DNA of 64,000 nt from Candidatus Endomicrobiellum porotermitis (GCA_031289055.1 JAITQE010000026.1:1-64000); one strand, 5' to 3'; shown: positions 53,497 through 61,920, counted from the first letter of the stretch. Notes: generated by a model not told the origin, from the sequence alone. Numbers and translations: made by a program.

Positions 53497-54071
53497 TTAC
53501 AATTCCTTTTGTTTCTTTAAATTTGCGCTTGTAGCAAAAGAAAACTTTTTAACTTCGCCATGCTTGATCAAACATTTTACAAGAGGCAGCACGACAGTTC
53601 CTTAATAAGTTTTCTCAAATCCATTGTCTGAATTTGAAACAGTTTCAACAGGATAAACAAAAACTTCGCTTTTTTCAGAAAATTTAACCTCTACTTCCAT
53701 ATATCGACATTTTTTAGAACCGAAGAATCATCTCCGCTTTTTGACGTAAAAGCAAAAATCTGTTCCGGAGCAAAACAAATGTCTAAATTTTCATTTGAAT
53801 TATTTTTTATTTCATACTTAGCGTCGTAACCGTTGAGCGTAGGAAATATCATACGAAGAGCATGGCAAATACGCTCTTACGTTTTCAACCGCGCCGAAAG
53901 GGATCAAATAATCATTCCCGCTGGCGTGCGCGTTCCATTTTACCTTTGAATGATTTAACTAATATCCATAAAAGGCTTACATGCCATGCGGTAAGCTTTC
54001 TCAAAAACCCAACCAAAATTTCCAATAGGCTGATGGTTGTGGGTGCAAAAAATAAATTTAACTTTACTCAC
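53497..54071 (-). pseudogene. GH57 alpha-amylase/4-alpha-glucanotransferase, degraded
   Basis: The remnant starts at GTG 54071, overlapping the IIB stop (GTGA): KVKFIFCTHNHQPIGNFGWV then FEKAYRMACKPFMDI and a stop. HNHQPxGNF is the GH57 N-terminal signature. Later pieces give KWNAHASGNDYLIPFGAVEN and finally EVKFSEKSEVFVYPVETVSN then SDNGFEKTYQG, which is the C-terminal DUF1926-like end. The catalytic middle of some 400 residues is missing, and frames shift. So a starch/glycogen enzyme has decayed inside the PTS operon. Confidence 0.75.
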
Positions 54072-54577
54072 TTGCTCGCCTCGCAAACAGTTCGGTATTC
54101 TTTTTCAAGCATATGGGTAATATCCGTTTTTTCATCGTCCGGGAGAACTCTACTCTCTATTTCAATTCCTTTGGAATATATTTGATGCAAACTCTTAATG
54201 TCTTCATCATTGACGCATATGTTCTCCATTAACTGTTTTTTTCCCGTTATAAAATGCATTCCGCCAATATTTAAAGACTTGATTTTTAAACCTCTTTCCA
54301 TCATATGCGCGACATCCGACGGATGCGTGGCTAAAATCATAATATTTTCTTTATCGTATTCTCCGTCAATTAGCGAAGCTGTCGCATCTTTAAGAGTCTT
54401 CACGTCAAGCCTTATAGAAGTCGGCAGAGCCAACTTCATAAGAGTCTGTTGCATTTTATCGTTTGCGGCTGAATCCGAAATAACTAAAACAGCGTCTACA
54501 TCGAGCGCTTTAAGCCAACCTTGAACTATTTGCCCATGCACCAATCTGTCGTCTATTCTGATCACGACTATAGCCAT
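54068..54577 (-). CDS. PTS mannose-family IIB component
   Basis: 169 residues. The phosphohistidine site is IRIDDRLVHGQIVQGWLKAL, followed by the Rossmann-like IIB fold with VLVISDSAANDKMQQTLMKL. IIB transfers phosphate to the sugar at IIC/IID. It starts just at the IIA end and overlaps the GH57 remnant start. Confidence 0.94.
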   Translation of the reverse strand: MAIVVIRIDDRLVHGQIVQGWLKALDVDAVLVISDSAANDKMQQTLMKLALPTSIRLDVKTLKDATASLIDGEYDKENIMILATHPSDVAHMMERGLKIKSLNIGGMHFITGKKQLMENICVNDEDIKSLHQIYSKGIEIESRVLPDDEKTDITHMLEKEYRTVCEASK

Positions 54578-55011
54578 TAAGGGATCCCTTTATAAATTGA
54601 CGCTTGATGCGCTTCTTCTAATGCCAGTCTTATGTTTGATATGCTTTTTTGCCCTTTAATCAACGCCTTGTCAGCAAGTTCAGACAAATTTGCATGCGTT
54701 TTGCTTAACATTACCGCAGACAGTATCATCGGAAGATTTACGCCAGAAATAACTTCAACTTTTAAATCCGCGCATGCGCGCATCGCAGCGTTGCAAGGAG
54801 TGCCTCCAAACATATCGGCAAGAATCAAAACGCCGTCTTTATCGCTTACGTCTCTCAAAAGAGAGATGATACGCAAACGCATCTGTTCCAAACTATCGCT
54901 TGAACTGCGTTCAACAAAATAAAGATTAGATTGATTGCCAGATATAGCCGCGGCGACATTTACAAACTCAGAGGCTAAACCGCCATGAGCTGCCACGATA
55001 ATCTTAATCAT
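54577..55011 (-). CDS. PTS mannose-family IIA component
   Basis: 144 residues. The phosphohistidine is in IIVAAHGGLASEFVNVAAAI; the family block GVLILADMFGGTPCNAAMRA and GVNLPMILSA follow. IIA accepts phosphate from HPr and passes it to IIB. It lies 18 bases downstream of rapZ. Confidence 0.94.
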   Translation of the reverse strand: MIKIIVAAHGGLASEFVNVAAAISGNQSNLYFVERSSSDSLEQMRLRIISLLRDVSDKDGVLILADMFGGTPCNAAMRACADLKVEVISGVNLPMILSAVMLSKTHANLSELADKALIKGQKSISNIRLALEEAHQASIYKGIP

Positions 55012-55029
55012 TTTCCCATCTTAGAAGTT

Positions 55030-55914
55030 TTAGCAATTAATCCCCCCCCCATTATTATAACACCTTAAAATATCTCTGTGGTTAAGCTTTACTTTATATT
55101 TTCTACTTTTCAAAAAAGCCGCCAGTTTTTCAGCGGTAAAAACAGATCTGTGTCGCCCGCCGGTACAACCTATTGCGACGGTTAAATAACTTTTCCCCTC
55201 TCTTATATAGCCCGGAAGAGTAATTCCTATAAGTTTTGAAAATGCATCAAAAAATATTTTGAATTCTTCCTGTTTTTCTATGTATTTTTGAACAGATTTG
55301 TCACGTCCTGTCTTATATTTTAACTCGTGTACGTAATTAGGATTTGTTATAAAGCGCACATCGTAAACTATGTCGGCATCGTTTGGAATACCGTATTTAT
55401 AGCCGAAAGATATAACTGAAATGTTTAAATATTGTTTTCCGGATCGGCAAATATTGGCAAGGATTGAAATTACTTTTTTTAACTCTCCTATAGTAAGATC
55501 GGAAGTATCAACAACCTCGTCGGCAACTCTAAAGATAGTGTTCAAGATCTTTCTTTCATGCTCTATTCCTTCAGAGACCGATTTGCCGCTAGGGTGCCGT
55601 CGGCGCGTTTCTGAATAACGTTTTAGAATAATATCGTTGGCGGCGTTAAAAAAAATAATCTTATAACTAACTTTTTTATTTTTTAGAACCGTAAGGAAAT
55701 TCTTAAACCATGAAAGACATTCTCCTGACCGGGAATCTATGCTTATCGCAATGTTTTTATATTTTTGGGAATCTTTTATGCAGATGTCTATAAAATCAAC
55801 TATCATCTGAACAGGCATATTGTCAACGCAAACAAACCCAAAATCTTCAAAGATTTTGAGCGCTTGACTCTTACCCGCTCCCGACATGCCTGAAATTATA
55901 TATAATCTGTTCAT
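55030..55914 (-). CDS. rapZ: RNase adapter RapZ
   Basis: 294 residues. P-loop ISGMSGAGKSQALKI, then FVCVDNMPVQMI, and the C-terminal domain GCTGGRHRSVFTAEKLAAFL. In enteric bacteria RapZ brings the small RNA GlmZ to RNase E and so controls glmS; in this organism the partner is unknown. A run of nine G on the coding strand (55042-55050 as C) lies four codons from the stop, so the last residues NNGGGINC depend on tract length. Confidence 0.93.
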   Translation of the reverse strand: MNRLYIISGMSGAGKSQALKIFEDFGFVCVDNMPVQMIVDFIDICIKDSQKYKNIAISIDSRSGECLSWFKNFLTVLKNKKVSYKIIFFNAANDIILKRYSETRRRHPSGKSVSEGIEHERKILNTIFRVADEVVDTSDLTIGELKKVISILANICRSGKQYLNISVISFGYKYGIPNDADIVYDVRFITNPNYVHELKYKTGRDKSVQKYIEKQEEFKIFFDAFSKLIGITLPGYIREGKSYLTVAIGCTGGRHRSVFTAEKLAAFLKSRKYKVKLNHRDILRCYNNGGGINC

Positions 55915-55918
55915 GGCT

Positions 55919-56857
55919 TTATATATTGTTTAGTTCTTTACGTAATGTAAAGTCTAACGCTTTAGCGGTAAAATGTCCTTTGTTTTTTAACCTTTGATTC
56001 AAACTTGCCGTCTCAACAAGAACGGCAAGATTCCTTCCGGGCGCCACAGGAATTGTAATTTCAGGGATATTAACGCCCAAATACTCTGTATAATAATCGT
56101 CAAGCCCGACTCTATCATACTTTTTAAGCGGATCCCATTCTTCAAGTTTTATAACAAGTTCAATTTTGGAATCAGACAAAATGTTTCCTACGCCAAAAAG
56201 CTCTTTAACGTCTATAATGCCTATGCCTCTTACTTCTATTAAATGCTTCGTAATTTCCAAACCGCTTCCAGTTAAAAATTGTCCTGAAGAGCGTTTTTTT
56301 ATATTAACTATGTCGTCGGCAATAAATTTGTGTCCTCTTTTAATAAGTTCAAGAGCGCACTCGGATTTGCCTATAGCAGATTTACCTACGATTAAAATAC
56401 CGAGACCATAAACGTTCGCCATAACGCCGTGTATTTTAATTGAAGGCGCGAGTTTGTTGTCTAAGTAATAACTTAAATCTTCCGCTAAGGAAGACGAGCT
56501 TAAGGTCGTCTTCAAAAGAGGCACGTCTAAATCTGAAAAAACTTTAAGCATAGCGTCCGTAGGTTCCAAATTTCTAGTTAAAATACAAGCTACAGATTTC
56601 TCATCTGAAAAAATTTTAGTCAAAATTTTTATCTGCAAATCGTTATTCAAATGACTAAGATACGTATGTTCTATTATGCCTATAACCTGTATGCGTTCAT
56701 ATGGGAAATATTCTAAAAAGCCGGTTAACGCAAGACCAGGTCTATTTATATTTGGCGCCCTAATATGCCTGCTAACTCCGCCTTTTCCGGCTAACAGTTT
56801 TAGTTTGAAATCCTCGCCCTTCTCTTTAATAAGAGCGTATACGTCCATCGTCATCAA
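55919..56857 (-). CDS. hprK: HPr kinase/phosphorylase
   Basis: 312 residues. The N-terminal domain is followed by the P-loop VGKSAIGKSECALELIKRGH, with ADDIV, then VRGIGIIDVKELFGVG and the C-terminal IPVAPGRNLAVLVETAS. It phosphorylates or dephosphorylates HPr on the serine, giving carbon-state control. Its position beside rapZ and ptsN shows a joint PTS signalling module. Its start overlaps the ptsN end by four bases. Confidence 0.96.
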   Translation of the reverse strand: MMTMDVYALIKEKGEDFKLKLLAGKGGVSRHIRAPNINRPGLALTGFLEYFPYERIQVIGIIEHTYLSHLNNDLQIKILTKIFSDEKSVACILTRNLEPTDAMLKVFSDLDVPLLKTTLSSSSLAEDLSYYLDNKLAPSIKIHGVMANVYGLGILIVGKSAIGKSECALELIKRGHKFIADDIVNIKKRSSGQFLTGSGLEITKHLIEVRGIGIIDVKELFGVGNILSDSKIELVIKLEEWDPLKKYDRVGLDDYYTEYLGVNIPEITIPVAPGRNLAVLVETASLNQRLKNKGHFTAKALDFTLRKELNNI

Positions 56858-57312
56858 TAAGCGTCCTCTTGCTGTATAAGTTTTACTACTTCTTGCGTAG
56901 TTTTAGCCGATTTTATGGCTTGTCTTAAAAATTTATCTTTAAACAATCTTGAGATTCTTGATAAAGCTTTCAAATGTTGTCCAGCAACTTCAACAGGTCC
57001 GACTAAAAGGAAAATTATATGAACCAACTCTCCGTCAAGAGAATTAAATTCTATGCCTTTATGAGAAATGCCAAGAACGCCCATTTGCGCCTGCAGGATA
57101 TCGGTCTTCCCGTGAGGGATTGCGACTCCCTGTCCAATTCCGGTTGATCCGAGCTTTTCTCTTTCTAAAACAATATTTATTATATCGTCGCTGTCTTTAA
57201 TCTTTTTAGTGTTTTTTAAAACTTCGGCCAGCTCTATAATCGCCGACTTTTTGTCTGTCGCTTTCAGGTCGACATTTATTGCGTCATGACTTAAAAAATC
57301 CATAATCTTCAT
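56854..57312 (-). CDS. ptsN: PTS IIA-Ntr-type regulatory protein
   Basis: 152 residues. The phosphohistidine site is GVAIPHGKTDILQAQMGVLG. The N-terminal DAINVDLKATDKKSAIIELA and the remaining fold match the PtsN/IIA-fructose family. It may control metabolism or potassium balance, not sugar transport. It comes between hpf and hprK. Confidence 0.94.
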   Translation of the reverse strand: MKIMDFLSHDAINVDLKATDKKSAIIELAEVLKNTKKIKDSDDIINIVLEREKLGSTGIGQGVAIPHGKTDILQAQMGVLGISHKGIEFNSLDGELVHIIFLLVGPVEVAGQHLKALSRISRLFKDKFLRQAIKSAKTTQEVVKLIQQEDAY

Positions 57313-57330
57313 CTCTTTCTCCTATTTTTC

Positions 57331-57885
57331 TTACATTTCGTTGGGTTCTAAAAGAACTACGGATCCACTGTCGTTGCGGTAAAGAACGCTTATCTTGTCG
57401 TTCAATATGTCTTTAAACATATATACCATATATCCGAGATTGTCCATTTCGTTAATTGCTTCTTCAACCGTAACAGGTCGTAAATCAAAACGTTTTATCT
57501 CTGAAATTTTTGTTCTAGAATCTTCCATATTATAATAAGAAAAAGCTTCTTCTATATTGCGCTTTTTGTCTTTTAAAATTGCGAGTTTGTCTTTTCTATG
57601 AACTTTTGAAATGTCTTTTTGTTTTCTGAGCTGTTTTTCAAGTTTGTTCGCGGCAAGGTCTATTGAGGCGTATAAGTCTGTTGATTCTTCTTTTGATCTG
57701 AAAGAAACTTTTCCGGAGTGGAAAATTATTTCAGTTATCTGTCTGTTTTTTTCAACAGACAAAATAACATGGGCAAAAATATCGCCTTCGGCGCAAAGTT
57801 TTTCAAATTTTGTAATTTTTTTTCGTACGTAAGAGTCTATGGAATCTGTCAGTTTAAGACGTCTCGCCGTTATGTTAACCTGCAT
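57331..57885 (-). CDS. hpf: ribosome hibernation promoting factor, long form
   Basis: 184 residues from ATG 57885, chosen because AAGGAGAGAGG stands upstream; the frame extends ten residues further without a ribosome site. The N-terminal domain is MQVNITARRLKLTDSIDSYV and the C-terminal dimerisation domain is FDLRPVTVEEAINEMDNLGY. Long HPF makes 100S ribosome dimers on its own. It is the first gene after lptB in the place where rpoN normally sits. Confidence 0.94.
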   Translation of the reverse strand: MQVNITARRLKLTDSIDSYVRKKITKFEKLCAEGDIFAHVILSVEKNRQITEIIFHSGKVSFRSKEESTDLYASIDLAANKLEKQLRKQKDISKVHRKDKLAILKDKKRNIEEAFSYYNMEDSRTKISEIKRFDLRPVTVEEAINEMDNLGYMVYMFKDILNDKISVLYRNDSGSVVLLEPNEM

Positions 57886-57968
57886 TCCTCTCTCCTTGGC
57901 GATAGTAATATACAAAATTATGTATGTTTTTTAAATCAAAAAAGGCTTCAAGCAAGTCAGTTCCAAGC

Positions 57969-58688
57969 CTACATTTTAAAATTATTGCCAAGATACGCCT
58001 TTCTTGCTTTAGGATTTTCCAAGAGATCTTTGGCGCTTCCCTCAAGCAAAATCTTTCCCTCGTAGACAATATAAGCCCTGTCAATAATTTCAAGCGTTTC
58101 TCTTACGTTATGGTCTGTTATTAAAATCCCCAAACCTCTATCTCTAAGACTTCTTATAATTTTTTGTATATCGTCAACTGTAATTGGATCGATTCCTACA
58201 AAAGGTTCGTCCAAAAGTAAAAATTTAGGATTAGTTATCAGAGCCCTCGCAATCTCAAGCCTTCTTTTTTCGCCGCCTGAAAGAGTAACGCTCATCTGTT
58301 TCTTGAGCATGGTAAGGCCAAAGTCCTCAAGTAAAGAGTCGACTTTTTCCTGTTGGTCTCTTTTTGAAACGGGAAGCATTTGAGCGATAGCCAGTAAATT
58401 ATCTTCCACGTTCAACCCGCGAAAGATTGACGGCTCTTGAGCAAGATAACTAATTCCTGCGCGCGCCCTTTGACACATAGTCCAATCGGTAACCTCGTTG
58501 TCTCCAAAATAAACGCTTCCGTCATATGGTTTAACGAGACCGACTGTCATATAAAAAGTTGTGGTTTTGCCGGCTCCGTTCGGACCAAGCAAACCTACGA
58601 TCTCGCCTTGTCTCACGCTTATGCTTATGCCGTTTACAACCATTCTGTGCTTATACTTTTTAAATAATTCCTCGGTTCTTAGTATCAT
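57969..58688 (-). CDS. lptB: LPS export ABC transporter ATP-binding protein
   Basis: 239 residues. Walker A GPNGAGKTTTFYMTVGL, signature LSGGEKRRLEIARALI, Walker B LLLDEPFVGIDPI and H-loop LITDHNVRETLEI match LptB. With LptF and LptG (not in the window) it pulls LPS out of the inner membrane. It follows lptA by one base. Confidence 0.97.
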   Translation of the reverse strand: MILRTEELFKKYKHRMVVNGISISVRQGEIVGLLGPNGAGKTTTFYMTVGLVKPYDGSVYFGDNEVTDWTMCQRARAGISYLAQEPSIFRGLNVEDNLLAIAQMLPVSKRDQQEKVDSLLEDFGLTMLKKQMSVTLSGGEKRRLEIARALITNPKFLLLDEPFVGIDPITVDDIQKIIRSLRDRGLGILITDHNVRETLEIIDRAYIVYEGKILLEGSAKDLLENPKARKAYLGNNFKM

Positions 58689-58689
58689 T

Positions 58690-59355
58690 TTATGTGTCTT
58701 CCATTTCTATTTTGCCTTTAACATCTCCTTCCATGAATATTTTTTTAACTTCCTTATTATCGTAAAAAATTATTTTATCGGCTTCATAAATCTGTTTTCT
58801 ACCGTTATACATAACTTTGGCAACGGGTCTTGTTTTATCTTTTTCAAATACCGCGCCAGATGTTTTTTGATCAAACAAAGCTTTGTCGGAGCGAATATCG
58901 CCTGAAGAAGTTACAACAAGCACGTCGCCATATGCTTTTACGCTTTCTTTGCCTTTATCAAATTGTATCTCTTTCGCGCGCATCGTAACAGGTTTTGGCA
59001 AATCTTTGACAAAATATTTTACCAAAGTATTTTTGCCCCAGATTTTCCCTTTCCCTGTAGTTGTATTATATTTGGCAAAACTTCCGTACGCTTCAATTCT
59101 CTCGCCGTTTTTAAGTTTTGACACAGCTTGCACGTTGCCTGAAGCCGAAAATTCCGAACGTTTTTTATCAAAAGACGTTTTGTCAGCTGTTATTTCCGTA
59201 TTCCTATTGTCAAATGTTTTAGTTCCAAATAGCGAACTCTGAGCGCAAGAAACCGCTACGCTTAAAAAAACAACGGACAACGAAACAACAAAATCAATCA
59301 AGAACCATTCGCTGATTCTTAATAGTGACCGTTTCAAGTTTAGTATCTGCATCAA
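58690..59355 (-). CDS. lptA: LPS transport periplasmic protein LptA (OstA-like)
   Basis: 221 residues in the longest frame; a TTG at 59301, overlapping the lptC stop, may be the true start and would give 203 residues with the signal DFVVSLSVVFLSVAVSCAQS. The beta-jellyroll repeats have EITADKTSFDKKRSEFSASG, then KKGESVKAYG-type and VFEKDKTRPVAKV blocks. It carries LPS across the periplasm. Confidence 0.88.
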   Translation of the reverse strand: MMQILNLKRSLLRISEWFLIDFVVSLSVVFLSVAVSCAQSSLFGTKTFDNRNTEITADKTSFDKKRSEFSASGNVQAVSKLKNGERIEAYGSFAKYNTTTGKGKIWGKNTLVKYFVKDLPKPVTMRAKEIQFDKGKESVKAYGDVLVVTSSGDIRSDKALFDQKTSGAVFEKDKTRPVAKVMYNGRKQIYEADKIIFYDNKEVKKIFMEGDVKGKIEMEDT

Positions 59356-59818
59356 ACCTCGTTCCGTATATCGTCTGTCCGCGCTTCTTAATCTTAACGT
59401 TGTTATCGCTATAAATTAAATTCTTTTTTGCATTGTACGTTAAATCCGTAGTTTGTAGATGTCCATTGTTTGCCGCGTCAATAACGCATTTGCCTATTCC
59501 CTTAACATCGTATGTTTCCAAATTTATATCAGCGCTTTCTGTAATAAGCGTAGAAACATAATTGCCTTTATCGTAAAACTTTACTATGGGAAGCTTTAAA
59601 TGAGCGCTATTTCCATCTTCATCTACAATGGCGGAGTCTGCTTCAAGCATCATCTTCAGCTTTCCGTCTTCAGTTTGAGTTATAGTGAATTTCTCTATAG
59701 TGCGCTCGGACATTGGCGGCGTTTCTTCAATAACAATTTTTTCCGATTTACATCCTAAAAACAAAAAAATAGAAAAAAAAATAGAAGCGCACACAAAACT
59801 CTTTTTGCAAAAATTCAT
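59294..59818 (-). CDS. lptC: LPS transport protein LptC
   Basis: 174 residues. A lipoprotein-like N-terminus (FVCASIFFSIFLFLGCKSEK) anchors it; then the LptC/LptA-type jellyroll: ADSAIVDEDGNSAHLKLPIV and DLTYNAKKNLIYSDNNVKIK. It links the LptBFG extractor with LptA. Its end overlaps the lptA frame by 62 bases in the longest reading, or eight bases if the TTG start is used. Confidence 0.88.
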   Translation of the reverse strand: MNFCKKSFVCASIFFSIFLFLGCKSEKIVIEETPPMSERTIEKFTITQTEDGKLKMMLEADSAIVDEDGNSAHLKLPIVKFYDKGNYVSTLITESADINLETYDVKGIGKCVIDAANNGHLQTTDLTYNAKKNLIYSDNNVKIKKRGQTIYGTRFDADTKLETVTIKNQRMVLD

Positions 59819-59821
59819 GTC

Positions 59822-60340
59822 CTATCCTTTAACCTTTTTAGGTTTTGTTTTCCATCTGTCATGAAACCAAACCCACTGCTCGGGATACTGCTTTATATGC
59901 TCTTCCAAAATAGATGTGGCTGTCTGCGTAAGTTTTTCAGTTATTTCCCAATTGCCCGTATGGGCGCTTGCAAAAAGTATTCCTTTTCCTCTTTTCATGC
60001 TTTCTCGTATACGATTAAGGTTTTCAACAAAAGCCGCGTTTCTAATGAGTTTAGAACCCATGCGAGGAAAATTTGCAAGCTCAAAAAAATTCTTCGCTTC
60101 AAGACAAAATATCCTTTTTACTATTCTTTTTATATCTTCGTCGGATTTTTCAGGGAAACATTTCTTTAAATTTTCTCTAGCGCTTCTGTCTCCCGCTATA
60201 GCGACATAGTAAGCTATCTTGCCTAACAAAGAACTAAGAAAACCGACTGAAAATTTATAAGGCGACGTTAAAATTAACTTTGAAAAAGCATATGCGCCGT
60301 AATAATAGATTCTTCTGCGGATTTTTTTTAAATTTAGCAT
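59822..60340 (-). CDS. lipid A late acyltransferase-like protein with large in-frame deletion
   Basis: 172 residues from ATG 60340, which overlaps the kdsC stop (ATGCTAA). The N-terminal part is like LpxL/HtrB (SARENLKKCFPEKSDEDIKR, then the H-x4-E motif AHTGNWE), and the end is the family's IKQYPEQWVWFHDRWKTKP. Full-length members have about 290-300 residues: between HTGNWE and the C-terminal LTQ...LEE about 110 residues are gone, yet the frame is intact. The catalytic core cannot be complete, so it is probably dead or has a new job. Confidence 0.8.
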   Translation of the reverse strand: MLNLKKIRRRIYYYGAYAFSKLILTSPYKFSVGFLSSLLGKIAYYVAIAGDRSARENLKKCFPEKSDEDIKRIVKRIFCLEAKNFFELANFPRMGSKLIRNAAFVENLNRIRESMKRGKGILFASAHTGNWEITEKLTQTATSILEEHIKQYPEQWVWFHDRWKTKPKKVKG

Positions 60341-60870
60341 TCGTACTTTTCCAAAGCTTTTTTCCACTCGCCCAAAGACTTCATTATAATTTCTATCATC
60401 TCTCTCGCCACTCCGCCTCCGCCGTTAAGAGATGAAACAAAGCCCGCAGCTTCTTTTGCGTCAACGCAAGCGTCAGCTGGACACGACGAAAGCCCTACGG
60501 CTCTTAATACTGGAACATCACCAACGTCGTCCCCTATATACGCTATTTGCAACAACTTTAAATTTTCTTTTTCCGCTATTCTTTCAAGCGCTTCTTTTTT
60601 GCTCGCACAATTTTGAATCAAATAATCTACCTTTATCTCAGCTGCGCGAGTTTCAACTTGAACCGATCCTCTTCCTGTAATCCACGCAGTTTTAATTCTT
60701 GAAGACATTTTTGATAATAAAGTATATCCCATGCCGTCTTTAACATTCCATATTTTAACTTCTTCTCCATTGTTAAAAACAATTATCTCTCCGCGCGTTA
60801 AGACGCCGTCCACATCGCAGGCAAGAAGTTTTATATTCTTAGCTTTTTTTAAAATTTCGTTATTATTCAT
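60334..60870 (-). CDS. kdsC: 3-deoxy-D-manno-octulosonate 8-phosphate phosphatase
   Basis: 178 residues. HAD motifs: LLACDVDGVLTRGEIIVFNN, AWITGRGSVQVETRA, and AYIGDDVGDVPVLRAVGLSS. It removes phosphate from Kdo-8-P in Kdo synthesis. It lies with kdsA and kdsB on one transcript. It ends overlapping the acyltransferase. Confidence 0.95.
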   Translation of the reverse strand: MNNNEILKKAKNIKLLACDVDGVLTRGEIIVFNNGEEVKIWNVKDGMGYTLLSKMSSRIKTAWITGRGSVQVETRAAEIKVDYLIQNCASKKEALERIAEKENLKLLQIAYIGDDVGDVPVLRAVGLSSCPADACVDAKEAAGFVSSLNGGGGVAREMIEIIMKSLGEWKKALEKYEC

Positions 60871-61089
60871 TTATTCTATCGCAACCTTGTTGGAGTTTCC
60901 GCCGTTAAGCCACGGAGTAAGTTCGGGGTTTATTTGCCTCATATAAGGCTTTAAAACTATATTCAAGGTAAAAAAAAGAACTGTTAAAATTCCAAGTACA
61001 ATTGCAAAAGTTTTTAAATACCACTCATACGAAGGTTTCCATAAAACATCTTTCTCTCTTTTAAGTTCAACCGAGTTTTCATGCTTCAT
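60871..61089 (-). CDS. small single-pass membrane protein
   Basis: 72 residues between kdsC and kdsA, overlapping kdsA by four bases. One membrane segment (TFAIVLGILTVLFFTLNIVL) with a charged N-terminus and a C-terminal LTPWLNGGNS part. No family recognised. Its tight place in the Kdo genes suggests a link to LPS work, but nothing else supports this. Confidence 0.75.
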   Translation of the reverse strand: MKHENSVELKREKDVLWKPSYEWYLKTFAIVLGILTVLFFTLNIVLKPYMRQINPELTPWLNGGNSNKVAIE

Positions 61090-61910
61090 TTTACCGCCTT
61101 GTCTATAGCTTTGATATGTTTTAGAAACTGGTTAAAATTTTTTAATTCCAAACTATTTGCTCCGTCAGAAAGAGCTTTATCTGGATTATCGTGAACTTCT
61201 AAAAACAATGCCGAAACCCCGACAGCCGCCGCCGCTTTTGCAAGAGGAAATATAAATTTTCTGTCGCCGCCGCTGCAAGTTCCCTGTCCTCCAGGAAGCT
61301 GAACGCTGTGAGTAGAGTCAAAAACAACGGGGTATCCGGTTTGCTTCATTATTTCCAAACCTCTAAAATCAACTACCAAGTTGTGATAGCCGAAGGAAGC
61401 GCCCCTTTCCGTCAAAGCCAACTTATTATTGCCAAAACTTTCGGCTTTTTTAACAACGTTAGCCATATCTTCAGGAGCTAAAAATTGTCCTTTTTTTATA
61501 TTGATAGGCTTTCCAGTAAGAGCGCATGCTTTTATTAAATCTGTCTGACGGGACAAAAATGCAGGAATCTGTAAAAAATCTACAACTTCCGCGGCTATAG
61601 GCGCTTGGCTTTCATTATGAACGTCGGTAATTACAGGCACTTTTAACTCTTTTCTTATCTTAGCTAAAATCTTTAAACCTTCTTCCGCGCCAGGTCCTCT
61701 AAAAGAAAAGCCGGAAGAACGATTAGCCTTGTCGTAAGAAGCTTTAAAAATAAAAGGAATTTTTAATTCCAACGTTATTTTTTTCAAACTTGCCGCTAAA
61801 GTTAAAGCGTGTTTTTCGCTTTCAATAACGCAAGGACCTGCTATTACGGCAAAAGGCTTATCGTTTGCTAAAGTAACGTTCTTGCCTATTTTTACTCGTT
61901 TTATCTGCAT
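61086..61910 (-). CDS. kdsA: Kdo-8-phosphate synthase
   Basis: 274 residues from ATG 61910, chosen because AAGGAAA is close before it. VIAGPCVIESE, KASYDKANRSS, TDVHNESQAPIAAEVVDFLQ, GQFLAPEDM and VVFDSTHSVQLPGGQGTCSG are diagnostic. It condenses PEP with arabinose-5-phosphate. Confidence 0.96.
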   Translation of the reverse strand: MQIKRVKIGKNVTLANDKPFAVIAGPCVIESEKHALTLAASLKKITLELKIPFIFKASYDKANRSSGFSFRGPGAEEGLKILAKIRKELKVPVITDVHNESQAPIAAEVVDFLQIPAFLSRQTDLIKACALTGKPINIKKGQFLAPEDMANVVKKAESFGNNKLALTERGASFGYHNLVVDFRGLEIMKQTGYPVVFDSTHSVQLPGGQGTCSGGDRKFIFPLAKAAAAVGVSALFLEVHDNPDKALSDGANSLELKNFNQFLKHIKAIDKAVK

Positions 61911-61920
61911 ATATTTTTCC

